A stretch of DNA of 28,851 nucleotides from a virus, in IMG/VR virus record IMGVR_UViG_3300025889_000694, positions 1 to 28,851 of that record; one strand, 5' to 3'. Below are positions 21,764 to 26,979 of this stretch, piece by piece (position 1 is the first letter of the stretch; each line of letters starts with the position of its first letter). The notes under the pieces were generated by a model. That model did not search any database. It was not told the DNA's origin and worked only from the letters and a program-made list of their open reading frames with translations. The position numbers were made by a program, and so were the translations under genes.

Positions 21764-21914
21764 CACATATAGAGCTCAATCATTCTATTCACAGGCTTTA
21801 TGTGTTAATAACAACCGAACCACGCGTATGGTCTACGGATCAGGTAGTGGGGAATAGATGCTTCAACCAGCACAACGGTACAGAGAGGGTAATCAGTCCT
21901 CTCAATTCTTTTTT
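21764..21914 (+). ncRNA. Structured spacer ending in a terminator-like hairpin
   Basis: The spacer starts with CACATA that can pair with TATGTG about 35 nt later. It ends in a 6-bp hairpin (GAGAGG 21883-21888, CCTCTC 21898-21903) followed within 5 nt by six Ts (21909-21914). A TATCTTTG box (21918-21925), like a -7 element, follows directly before the next gene, but no -33 TTTG is seen at the right distance. Confidence 0.35.
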
Positions 21915-21942
21915 CCTTATCTTTGTGCTAAAACCTATTAAC

Positions 21943-22143
21943 ATGAAAAATACCAACCAGTCTTTATTAGTTTACAGCGTTATTATGTTCTTCTTGACAA
22001 CCACTATTCTTATGCTTATTATTCTTAAGGATAATAGACCTATGTATGTTGAAGAAGCTTATGTTCTTAGTATTCTTGTATTTGCAGGATATGGGAGTTC
22101 GTTTCTCTCATATATGACATGGAAAGAGTCTAAATCATTATAA
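21943..22143 (+). CDS. Small two-helix membrane protein (66 aa)
   Basis: The ATG at 21943 gives a 66-residue protein with two hydrophobic segments: residues 8-28 (LLVYSVIMFFLTTTILMLIIL) and residues 40-60 (YVLSILVFAGYGSSFLSYMTW) approximately. A short charged loop (KDNRPMYVEE) joins them. An upstream in-frame extension runs through the structured spacer and is unlikely to be translated. Its own terminator follows. A role at the host inner membrane, such as exclusion or lysis timing, is possible but unproven. Confidence 0.55.
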   Translation: MKNTNQSLLVYSVIMFFLTTTILMLIILKDNRPMYVEEAYVLSILVFAGYGSSFLSYMTWKESKSL

Positions 22144-22172
22144 GTCAGTCAGTTGAGTTTTAAGAGTTATTC

Positions 22173-22202
22173 GCCCTGTATGTCCATATGGGGCTCTTTT
22201 TT
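22173..22202 (+). terminator. Intrinsic terminator
   Basis: A GC-rich hairpin (GCCCTGTATG with CATATGGGGC, two G-U pairs, 22173-22194, inner pairs open to form a loop) is followed by TCTTTTTT. It ends the unit of the 66-aa membrane protein. Confidence 0.7.
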
Positions 22203-22248
22203 GTTCCAACATTAATATAGCATTATTAACCATTTCAATTATAATCAA

Positions 22249-22386
22249 ATGAAAACCATTTCACTTACACCAACAGAGTTTTATTCCTTTAAACAAGTAG
22301 CACATTTCTTCTTTGATATGTATGTCAAGAGTGGATTTGTACATGTTACAGCTAATGTTGATCATTTAGACAGTATTGGCTATTAA
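22249..22386 (+). CDS. Mini-protein (45 aa)
   Basis: A 45-residue frame starting MKTISLTPTEFYSFKQVAHF and continuing FFDMYVKSGFVHVTANV, then DHLDSIGY and TAA. The aromatic N-terminal helix followed by a beta-like stretch looks like a folded mini-protein rather than chance. It starts behind an A-rich leader, after a terminator, so it probably opens a new unit. Its function is unknown. Confidence 0.5.
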   Translation: MKTISLTPTEFYSFKQVAHFFFDMYVKSGFVHVTANVDHLDSIGY

Positions 22387-22396
22387 TAATAGGCTT

Positions 22397-22477
22397 ATGA
22401 AAAAGATATTGAAGTTCTTAACATGGCTTGAGCAATATAGGCTCAAGCTCATGGAAAGAGCAGGCAGAGGTTATTAG
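22397..22477 (+). CDS. Cationic micro-peptide (26 aa)
   Basis: A frame 10 nt after the previous stop encodes 26 residues (MKKILKFLTWLEQYRLKLM followed by ERAGRGY) and ends in TAG. It is an amphipathic, basic helix with a tryptophan. At this length chance is possible. The tight spacing, sensible composition and basic/aromatic pattern argue for a real peptide. Confidence 0.35.
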   Translation: MKKILKFLTWLEQYRLKLMERAGRGY

Positions 22478-22670
22478 TTCGACTATTGAAAAGGGGGAGT
22501 TCACATTCCCTTGTACCCTTGCACCAGGGTTGGGTTAGACATAGATTAGATGGCTTATTCTTTCCCCTTTACCATTCTCGGTGGTTTTGAATTTGGAATT
22601 AATCTAATCAGGTGGGAGGCTACTGCCAGAGTGTAGCAAAACTTTTTAAAACCATATAAACCAATCAGTT
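22478..22670 (+). ncRNA. Structured untranslated stretch before the acidic-tail gene
   Basis: Hairpins are AAGGG.../...CCCTT (22491 onward), ACCCT/AGGGT (around 22515-22530), GATTAGAT/ATCTAATC (about 22534 and 22600), and GCTAC/GTAGC (about 22619-22636). A 7-bp long-range pair (22490-22496 with 22564-22570) competes with the first. There is no credible frame. It may be a 5' leader of the following gene. Confidence 0.3.
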
Positions 22671-23171
22671 ATGTTTATTGAAGCACTAATGGTGTTCAAG
22701 AGCTACAAACCTCTCAAGCTTGAGAAGGGAATGTTGTTCATTGTACAGCAACCAAGGTATAAAGAAATAGTTAAGCTAGACAGAGTTCCTGCTAATGAGG
22801 AGGAATATGTTAAAATCAATGGCTATCCTGTAGAGCCATATATAATTGATCTTGTCAATCCTAATTTACCACAAAATGAGGTGATTCTTGCCACACCAGA
22901 GCAAATAGGCTGGTTTGATGAGGGTGAATGGTGTGATGAGTTATGTGATATTGAGGTGAGACATTTCAATAGGATAATAGAGGGCTATGATGGGTATGTT
23001 CTTATTGAGGTGGATTATCATGAGGATGAGGATGATGAGAACATGTTGTCACCAGTATTATACAATAACAAGGTGACCATATCATATGCTGATCTAGAGG
23101 ATGAATATGACGAGGATGATGATGATGATGAAGAAGAATATGATACACACACAGAAGACAGTTTTGACTAA
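22671..23171 (+). CDS. Acidic-tailed early protein (166 aa)
   Basis: A 166-residue protein with a compact N-terminal domain (YKPLKLEKGMLFIVQQPRYK, GYPVEPYIIDLVNPNLP, IGWFDEGEW). A strongly acidic end from about residue 138 holds runs of Asp and Glu (EDEYDEDDDDDEEEY). Acidic tails of this kind can mimic DNA or bind basic proteins such as polymerase subunits. The start has the leader AAACCAATCAGTT-ATG, matching the 113-aa gene. A related family occurs in Bacteroidetes phages as far as I recall, without known function. Confidence 0.55.
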   Translation: MFIEALMVFKSYKPLKLEKGMLFIVQQPRYKEIVKLDRVPANEEEYVKINGYPVEPYIIDLVNPNLPQNEVILATPEQIGWFDEGEWCDELCDIEVRHFNRIIEGYDGYVLIEVDYHEDEDDENMLSPVLYNNKVTISYADLEDEYDEDDDDDEEEYDTHTEDSFD

Positions 23172-23187
23172 TTAAATCAATTAAACA

Positions 23188-23358
23188 ATGAAAGCAATTC
23201 TAATCTATTTAGGTTTGGCTGATGAGCCTATGCCTAAACAACAACATATTCAAAGATTTCGTACAACGCTTCCTGAGGAGCAACTATCATTCCAAGAATG
23301 GTGTGATACATTACGTGTTTCTATGCTCCATGGAAGACAAGCAACATATTTTGGTTAA
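23188..23358 (+). CDS. Mini-protein (56 aa)
   Basis: A 56-residue frame starting MKAILIYLGLADEPMPKQQH and ending HGRQATYFG. It begins 16 nt after the acidic-tail gene and is followed by a strong terminator 27 nt after its stop, so it is the last gene of that unit. The composition is plausible for a folded mini-protein. No motif is recognised. Confidence 0.5.
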   Translation: MKAILIYLGLADEPMPKQQHIQRFRTTLPEEQLSFQEWCDTLRVSMLHGRQATYFG

Positions 23359-23384
23359 CAATTGGTGGTTTAATGGTGGAAAAC

Positions 23385-23413
23385 AGCCTCAGGAGTGATT
23401 CCTGGGGCTTTTT
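23385..23413 (+). terminator. Intrinsic terminator
   Basis: A 10-bp stem with one G-U pair (AGCCTCAGGA 23385-23394, TCCTGGGGCT 23400-23409), loop GTGAT, is followed by TTTTT. Confidence 0.8.
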
Positions 23414-23445
23414 CTTTTCTTTAAACAGCTTAAAATCAATTACTT

Positions 23446-23749
23446 ATGTGTATATTTTGCGAAGCAACTGAAGATCAAATAAAAGAATACGGAGAAATAT
23501 TTGGATATCCAGACTGTTGTATAACAAGAATATTTATCAGACATTAAGATAATGTATGAGACAGGAGAAGATGTGCGTAATGATGATCAAATTAGTATTG
23601 CAAGAACAACAGCAGGCTTTGTACCATGTAAAATGCATGCAAAGCTTATTGTAAATAATGAGATTTCTCCTGAAGAATTAGTTATAAAACGTAGAAACAT
23701 CAAGAAAGCAAAGAAGTTAAATAAAAGAGTTTTATCTTCTCACATTTAA
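23446..23749 (+). pseudogene. Cys-Cys motif protein split by a +1 frame change
   Basis: The first frame (23446-23547, 33 aa) reads MCIFCEATEDQIKEY...GYPDCCITRIF and stops at TAA. The second frame (opening at 23525, ATG at 23552, ending 23749) reads EYLSDIKIMYETGEDVRND and then GFVPCKMHAKLI. Removing one A near 23527 (ACA-A-GAA) joins them into about 100 residues with an N-terminal CxxC, a GYP-CC motif and a C-x-x-H motif. This looks like a single metal-binding protein. The break may be a real mutation, an assembly error in a short A-rich stretch, or a programmed +1 shift. Each half is too short to carry the full motif set. Confidence 0.6.
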
Positions 23750-23760
23750 ACATTGAAAGC

Positions 23761-24309
23761 ATGGCAAAGAAAAAAGAAACTTACTTAGAAGCAGCTAAGA
23801 AAATAGCTGTAAGAGAATTTTTATTCAGTCATTTTAAATTCAATAATATTGTAGGACTAGCTGGTCCAGATATTAATGAGTATTTAGCTAAATGTAAAGA
23901 GAATGGCTTTAAGAACATCATTGTATATGAAAGAGATTTAGAGACAGCTGTTAAACAAATGCAAATTGTTGACAATCATAACTTTCAGTACAAAATTGGT
24001 GACATATTACACGCTAATCCAGATTTGGATGATACTCTATATGATTTAGATTATTGCGTAACAGCACGTTATATGAAGGAGCATATTGCTAAGTTTAAAA
24101 AGAACTTCATTATGACATTCTCTAGACGTATTAAAGATATAGAATCACTAGCTACATTCTTTAAAACACGTGGTGAGAAAGTAATTAAAGAAATTCAGTC
24201 ACAGCATCCTATTTTACACACTGTGTATGAAACACACAATGGAGGAGTATATATTTATACACCTTACAGAGACACATCAAACATGTTTTGTATAGCTAAA
24301 ATTAAATAA
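23761..24309 (+). CDS. Rossmann/methyltransferase-like protein (182 aa)
   Basis: The order of elements is that of a class I SAM-dependent methyltransferase. A hydrophobic strand, NIVGLAGPDINEYL (29-42), replaces GxGxG. It is followed by a strand ending in an acidic residue, IIVYERD (53-59), then YKIGDIL (77-83) and a strand YDLDYCVTA (94-102). The nucleotide loop is unusual (G-L-A-G-P-D), so the fold is inferred and activity uncertain. The C-terminal half has Lys/Arg-rich helices. It lies 2 nt before an HTH-like gene; together they may act on nucleic acid. Confidence 0.5.
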   Translation: MAKKKETYLEAAKKIAVREFLFSHFKFNNIVGLAGPDINEYLAKCKENGFKNIIVYERDLETAVKQMQIVDNHNFQYKIGDILHANPDLDDTLYDLDYCVTARYMKEHIAKFKKNFIMTFSRRIKDIESLATFFKTRGEKVIKEIQSQHPILHTVYETHNGGVYIYTPYRDTSNMFCIAKIK

Positions 24310-24310
24310 A

Positions 24311-24592
24311 ATGAAAAGAAAAATCAATTTTTACACAGACCTTCAGAATCAGACACTAGTTAAGGAATTGCACAAAGGAGTATCAGTTAGTGAAATAGCT
24401 AAGAAATATTCTAGTTTGTGGAATAGACCAAAAGCATCTCTTTACATAAAGGTTATGAAAATGAGAGACAACCCAACATCTACACGTGTAGCTAAAAAGG
24501 GAATAGAACTTCCTAAAGGTTGGTCATTTGACATAGCTAATGTTAAAAGAGTAGTTTTACATAACAATAACAGTGTCACATTATACTTCTAA
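24311..24592 (+). CDS. Small HTH-like protein (93 aa)
   Basis: A basic 93-residue protein. Residues 10-52 could form a helix-turn-helix (LVKELHKGVSVSEIAKKYSS, then RPKASLYIKVMKM), followed by a beta-rich end (VKRVVLHNNNSVTLYF). Only one base separates it from the methyltransferase-like gene, so the two are one unit. A DNA-binding regulator is likely; the target is unknown. Confidence 0.5.
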   Translation: MKRKINFYTDLQNQTLVKELHKGVSVSEIAKKYSSLWNRPKASLYIKVMKMRDNPTSTRVAKKGIELPKGWSFDIANVKRVVLHNNNSVTLYF

Positions 24593-24594
24593 TC

Positions 24595-24753
24595 ATGAGA
24601 GAATTACTAATCGATTCTATTCTTGACTTATCAGGAGATGAGTATGAGACAGTTAATGATGTAATAGAGCTAGCCAAAGAGAACGAATTACAGCTTGTTG
24701 AAAGACTAATAGCTGTAGCTTGTTTCTATAGGGACCAGCTCGCTGACTGTTAA
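24595..24753 (+). CDS. Small acidic helical protein (52 aa)
   Basis: A 52-residue frame that begins 2 nt after the HTH-like gene (MRELLIDSILDLSGDEYETV and on, ending FYRDQLADC). It is acidic and helical. Tight spacing and sensible composition support it. Its function is unknown; an anti-host or partner protein of the basic neighbour is possible. Confidence 0.45.
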   Translation: MRELLIDSILDLSGDEYETVNDVIELAKENELQLVERLIAVACFYRDQLADC

Positions 24754-24776
24754 TAGTCACCAATAAATCCATATAT

Positions 24777-24980
24777 ATGTCAACACTATCAGTTTATTCC
24801 AAAGAGCACAATTACTCACCAATTGAGAGAAAACATTTTGTTTTAGCCAGTAAGTTAATTGATGCTATTTTCAGTGAAAAGAAAGCACAGAGGAAGTTGG
24901 TAGTTGAGAGAGACAGATTCATCTATGTTCCTTCAGATGGAACTAGAAAGATGGTCATTAGACTAAAACGTCTCTCCTAA
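24777..24980 (+). CDS. Small basic protein (67 aa)
   Basis: A 67-residue basic protein (KHFVLASKLIDAIFSEKKAQ in the middle, MVIRLKRLS at the end). It is last in its unit, followed 9 nt later by a strong two-way terminator. It may bind nucleic acid through its many Lys/Arg residues. No family is recognised. Confidence 0.45.
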   Translation: MSTLSVYSKEHNYSPIERKHFVLASKLIDAIFSEKKAQRKLVVERDRFIYVPSDGTRKMVIRLKRLS

Positions 24981-24989
24981 AAGCAAAAA

Positions 24990-25021
24990 GGGAGCATGTA
25001 ATGTGCTCCCTTATTGTTTTT
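24990..25021. terminator. Bidirectional terminator between convergent genes
   Basis: A perfect 7-bp stem (GGGAGCA 24990-24996, TGCTCCC 25004-25010) has Ts on both sides: TTATTGTTTTT on the plus strand and TTTTT on the minus strand. It separates the plus-strand 67-aa gene from the minus-strand holin-like gene. Confidence 0.75.
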
Positions 25022-25034
25022 CATAGATTGTGGA

Positions 25035-25193
25035 TTATTTCTTAGACAGTACAGACCACACACCACCAATAAGGGTGAGTAGTGCACCAGACAATTCTAC
25101 ATAAAGAGATTCATCAATGTAGCCTTTAGCTATAACAAGACCACCAATAAATGTAAAAGCGTGTCTAAGAATACCTAATACTTTTTCTTGCAT
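25035..25193 (-). CDS. Holin-like small membrane protein (52 aa)
   Basis: A 52-residue minus-strand protein. It opens MQEKVLGILRHAFTFIGGL, continues VIAKGYIDESLYVELSG, and has a second hydrophobic stretch (ALLTLIGGVWSVL) ending in SKK. The R-H-x(3)-G-G...A-K-G-x-I-D...G-x(6)-G-x-x-W-S pattern matches small phage holins of the Pam3-gp28 type. Two membrane helices fit a pore-forming lysis protein. It is the only minus-strand gene in the right arm. TTTG and TATATTG boxes 20 bp apart (25212-25243) may be its promoter, and a strong terminator follows. Confidence 0.6.
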   Translation of the reverse strand: MQEKVLGILRHAFTFIGGLVIAKGYIDESLYVELSGALLTLIGGVWSVLSKK

Positions 25194-25251
25194 AATTAAA
25201 CATTTAGGCGTGCAATATAGACAAATTAAACCAAACCACCAAATTTAAGCC

Positions 25252-25404
25252 ATGAAAAGACTAATTAAGTTAATTAGATGCAAATTATTAGGCCATAAAT
25301 GGAGAATTATGTATGTTTACAGTATAAAAGCTCACGTAAAATGTGATAGATGTGAGGCTACCAAGGATGATTATATTGATGAATTCATAAAGTTTGAGCT
25401 ATGA
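25252..25404 (+). CDS. Zinc-ribbon mini-protein, DUF1660-like (50 aa)
   Basis: A 50-residue protein with C10, the motif GHKW (14-17), and C31xxC34 (AHVKCDRCEATK). The C...GHKW...CxRC pattern is that of the small DUF1660-type phage proteins with a single zinc site. Its TGA overlaps the ATG of the next gene (ATGATG region), so the two are coupled. Role unknown. Confidence 0.55.
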   Translation: MKRLIKLIRCKLLGHKWRIMYVYSIKAHVKCDRCEATKDDYIDEFIKFEL

Positions 25405-25625
25405 TGTACCAAACTATACACGAGGTAATGAATCCTTTTGATGTAGAAACACCATTAGGATATGGTGTAGTGCTATTTATGATAGCAGGATCTATTCATT
25501 CCAATCCACAGTTTATTGTCAGATTGTACAATACAGGAGATGTTAGAACAGTGGATCAGAATGATATAAAGATATATGGTAATCCTACAGCAGGTGAATC
25601 ATTATTGCCAAAATCAGTAGTATAA
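25401..25625 (+). CDS. Small SH3-like protein (74 aa)
   Basis: A 74-residue, beta-rich protein: ETPLGYGVVLFMIAGSIHSN, then QFIVRLYNTGDVRTVDQNDI and a short tail. The pattern 'TP.G.G.V' followed by 'Y.TG.....V...DI' resembles small SH3/KOW barrels found in many phages. There is a choice of two adjacent ATGs; the first overlaps the upstream stop. Function unknown. Confidence 0.5.
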   Translation: MMYQTIHEVMNPFDVETPLGYGVVLFMIAGSIHSNPQFIVRLYNTGDVRTVDQNDIKIYGNPTAGESLLPKSVV

Positions 25626-25644
25626 TTCGGATTTATTTCGAATT
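25624..25644. promoter_or_regulatory. Inverted repeat at the start of the GIY-YIG/HTH gene
   Basis: AATTCGGA (25624-25631) and TTCGAATT (25637-25644) form 8-bp arms with one G-U mismatch around TTTAT. The repeat ends two bases before the ATG at 25647. An autorepressor could bind here, and the gene itself carries an HTH. CGGATTT from this element recurs downstream at 26256-26262. Confidence 0.45.
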
Positions 25645-25646
25645 AC

Positions 25647-26231
25647 ATGTATATTTGTAACATGAATCAGTGCTTAATATATGGGCTCAGGTGTCCTAAG
25701 ACAGATGATTACAGATATATAGGTAAGAGTAGTTCTGGTATGTCAAGAGCTAAAACTCATTTAACATTCTCACACAACGAGTCTGTTAATCTTTGGGTTA
25801 TGGAGCTAAGGGAACAAGGTTTGTGTCCATTGATAGATGTTCTTGAGGAATGTAACGAGGGTGATTTACTAGCAAAAGAGAAGTTTTGGATTCAGTTTTA
25901 TGAGAGTGCTGGTTGTAATCTATTTAATGTTACTAGATATGAAGGTGCTGCTATTAAAAAGTTACAGCAAGAGATACTTGAAGAACAACAGAAACTAAAT
26001 GACATTCTACAGGGTGTAAAAAATGAGGTGAATGAGTTGTCCAATTTACACACATTTGTAAGAAATAGGAGAAAGAACCTAAAGATAACACAAGAAGATT
26101 TAGCAGAACTGGTTGGTGTATCAGAAAAGACAATACACCAAATTGAGAAAGGAGAAGGGAATCCTTTACATTCCACTGTTCTAAAAGTGTTAGATGTATT
26201 AGGATTCAAACTTGTCCCTAAACTTAAATAA
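25647..26231 (+). CDS. GIY-YIG endonuclease fused to an XRE/HipB-type HTH (194 aa)
   Basis: Residues 9-96 form a GIY-YIG nuclease: LIYGL (10-14), YRYIGKSSS (22-30), R34 with H38, catalytic E78 in KEKFWIQFY, and NLFNV (91-95). Residues 103-135 are a coiled-coil linker (KKLQQEILEEQQKLNDI). Residues 138-186 are an XRE-type helix-turn-helix (RKNLKITQEDLAELVGVSEK, then TIHQIEKGEGNPLHSTVLKV) closest to HipB-like antitoxins. The nuclease cuts DNA and the HTH likely targets or represses. The start may be 25647 or 25662. The combination is unusual for homing nucleases, which use other DNA-binding tails. Confidence 0.8.
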   Translation: MYICNMNQCLIYGLRCPKTDDYRYIGKSSSGMSRAKTHLTFSHNESVNLWVMELREQGLCPLIDVLEECNEGDLLAKEKFWIQFYESAGCNLFNVTRYEGAAIKKLQQEILEEQQKLNDILQGVKNEVNELSNLHTFVRNRRKNLKITQEDLAELVGVSEKTIHQIEKGEGNPLHSTVLKVLDVLGFKLVPKLK

Positions 26232-26282
26232 AGTATCATAAAAGGTAATATAATACGGATTTTGTCCTTTAAATAACACATT

Positions 26283-26477
26283 ATGGATAAAGAACAACAA
26301 AAGAAACTACTAACAGAAGTAATGAATGATGATGCTAAGGATGGACTATATGAAACATGGGAGGATATAGAGAAAGAGTATTTGAAGGAAGAGTATCCAG
26401 TGTTTGGTGGTCCTTTTAATGCAATGTCACCATTTGAATGGTTAAAGAAATACTATTATTCACCAAAAAGAAAATGA
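26283..26477 (+). CDS. Small acidic protein (64 aa)
   Basis: A 64-residue protein, acidic and helical at the N-terminus (KEQQKKLLTEVMNDDAKDGL), with an aromatic C-terminus (SPFEWLKKYYYSPKRK). It begins after a spacer that contains the CGGATTT repeat and ends 3 nt before the next start. No motif is recognised. Confidence 0.5.
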   Translation: MDKEQQKKLLTEVMNDDAKDGLYETWEDIEKEYLKEEYPVFGGPFNAMSPFEWLKKYYYSPKRK

Positions 26478-26480
26478 AAC

Positions 26481-26735
26481 ATGGAAAACAATCCAATAGA
26501 AAGATGTATATTGTGTGACAAGGAAACACAATACAGATTCAATGATCACATTGATTATAGAATAGGTTATGTTGAAGGTGCTGGACAGCTTTGTTTACAT
26601 TGCTTTAATAACGACAGGCAAAATGAAATGAAGGTTGTTATACATATAGATGAAGATACAATACTAAACACTCCTAATGATATGGAGCTTGGTGGTATGG
26701 TTAGAAATTCATATTACAAAACAAAAGGATTATAA
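26481..26735 (+). CDS. Zinc-finger protein with IDYRIGYVEGAGQL motif (84 aa)
   Basis: C9xxC12 and C38xxC41 flank the stretch HIDYRIGYVEGAGQLC. This makes a four-cysteine zinc ribbon of a type I recall from other Bacteroidetes phages and prophages. It ends one base before the next gene. It is likely a nucleic-acid or protein adaptor; the function is unknown. Confidence 0.6.
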   Translation: MENNPIERCILCDKETQYRFNDHIDYRIGYVEGAGQLCLHCFNNDRQNEMKVVIHIDEDTILNTPNDMELGGMVRNSYYKTKGL

Positions 26736-26736
26736 C

Positions 26737-26979
26737 ATGGCAAAGGCTAAAAAGAAGGGGCACATCACAATGAAGGTTTATGATGATTACAATGTACATT
26801 TTGTAATAGATGGACCTGATAATTGGTTAGCAGCAGGACTTGCTGCTGGATTAGAAGATAATAGACTTTCTACCCTTGTTGTTACAGCAGCTGAGGCTTT
26901 GTTAGTAGCACATAATGAAAGAAAAGAAAAGAAAGCAAAAAAGAAAGCAGCTCTTAAAAAGAAAGCAGTAAAGAAATGA
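26737..26979 (+). CDS. Small basic Ala/Lys-rich protein before polymerase (80 aa)
   Basis: The better start is the ATG at 26737, right after the upstream stop; the longer in-frame start at 26677 would overlap the zinc-finger gene. It has a beta/alpha core (MKVYDDYNVHFVIDGPDNWL, then VVTAAEALLVAHNE). A strongly basic tail follows (KEKKAKKKAALKKKAVKK). The stop overlaps the polymerase start (ATGA), so it is translated with the polymerase. A DNA-binding accessory protein of replication is possible. Confidence 0.55.
   Translation: MAKAKKKGHITMKVYDDYNVHFVIDGPDNWLAAGLAAGLEDNRLSTLVVTAAEALLVAHNERKEKKAKKKAALKKKAVKK

Noticed and set aside
25898-26281. 127-residue minus-strand frame opposite the GIY-YIG/HTH gene
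   Set aside because: It is a Ser/Phe/Cys-rich shadow of a gene with clear domains on the other strand.
26677-26736. Longer start for the basic protein before the polymerase
   Set aside because: It would overlap the zinc-finger gene by 59 nt; the ATG at 26737 directly follows the upstream stop and starts a typical basic N-terminus.
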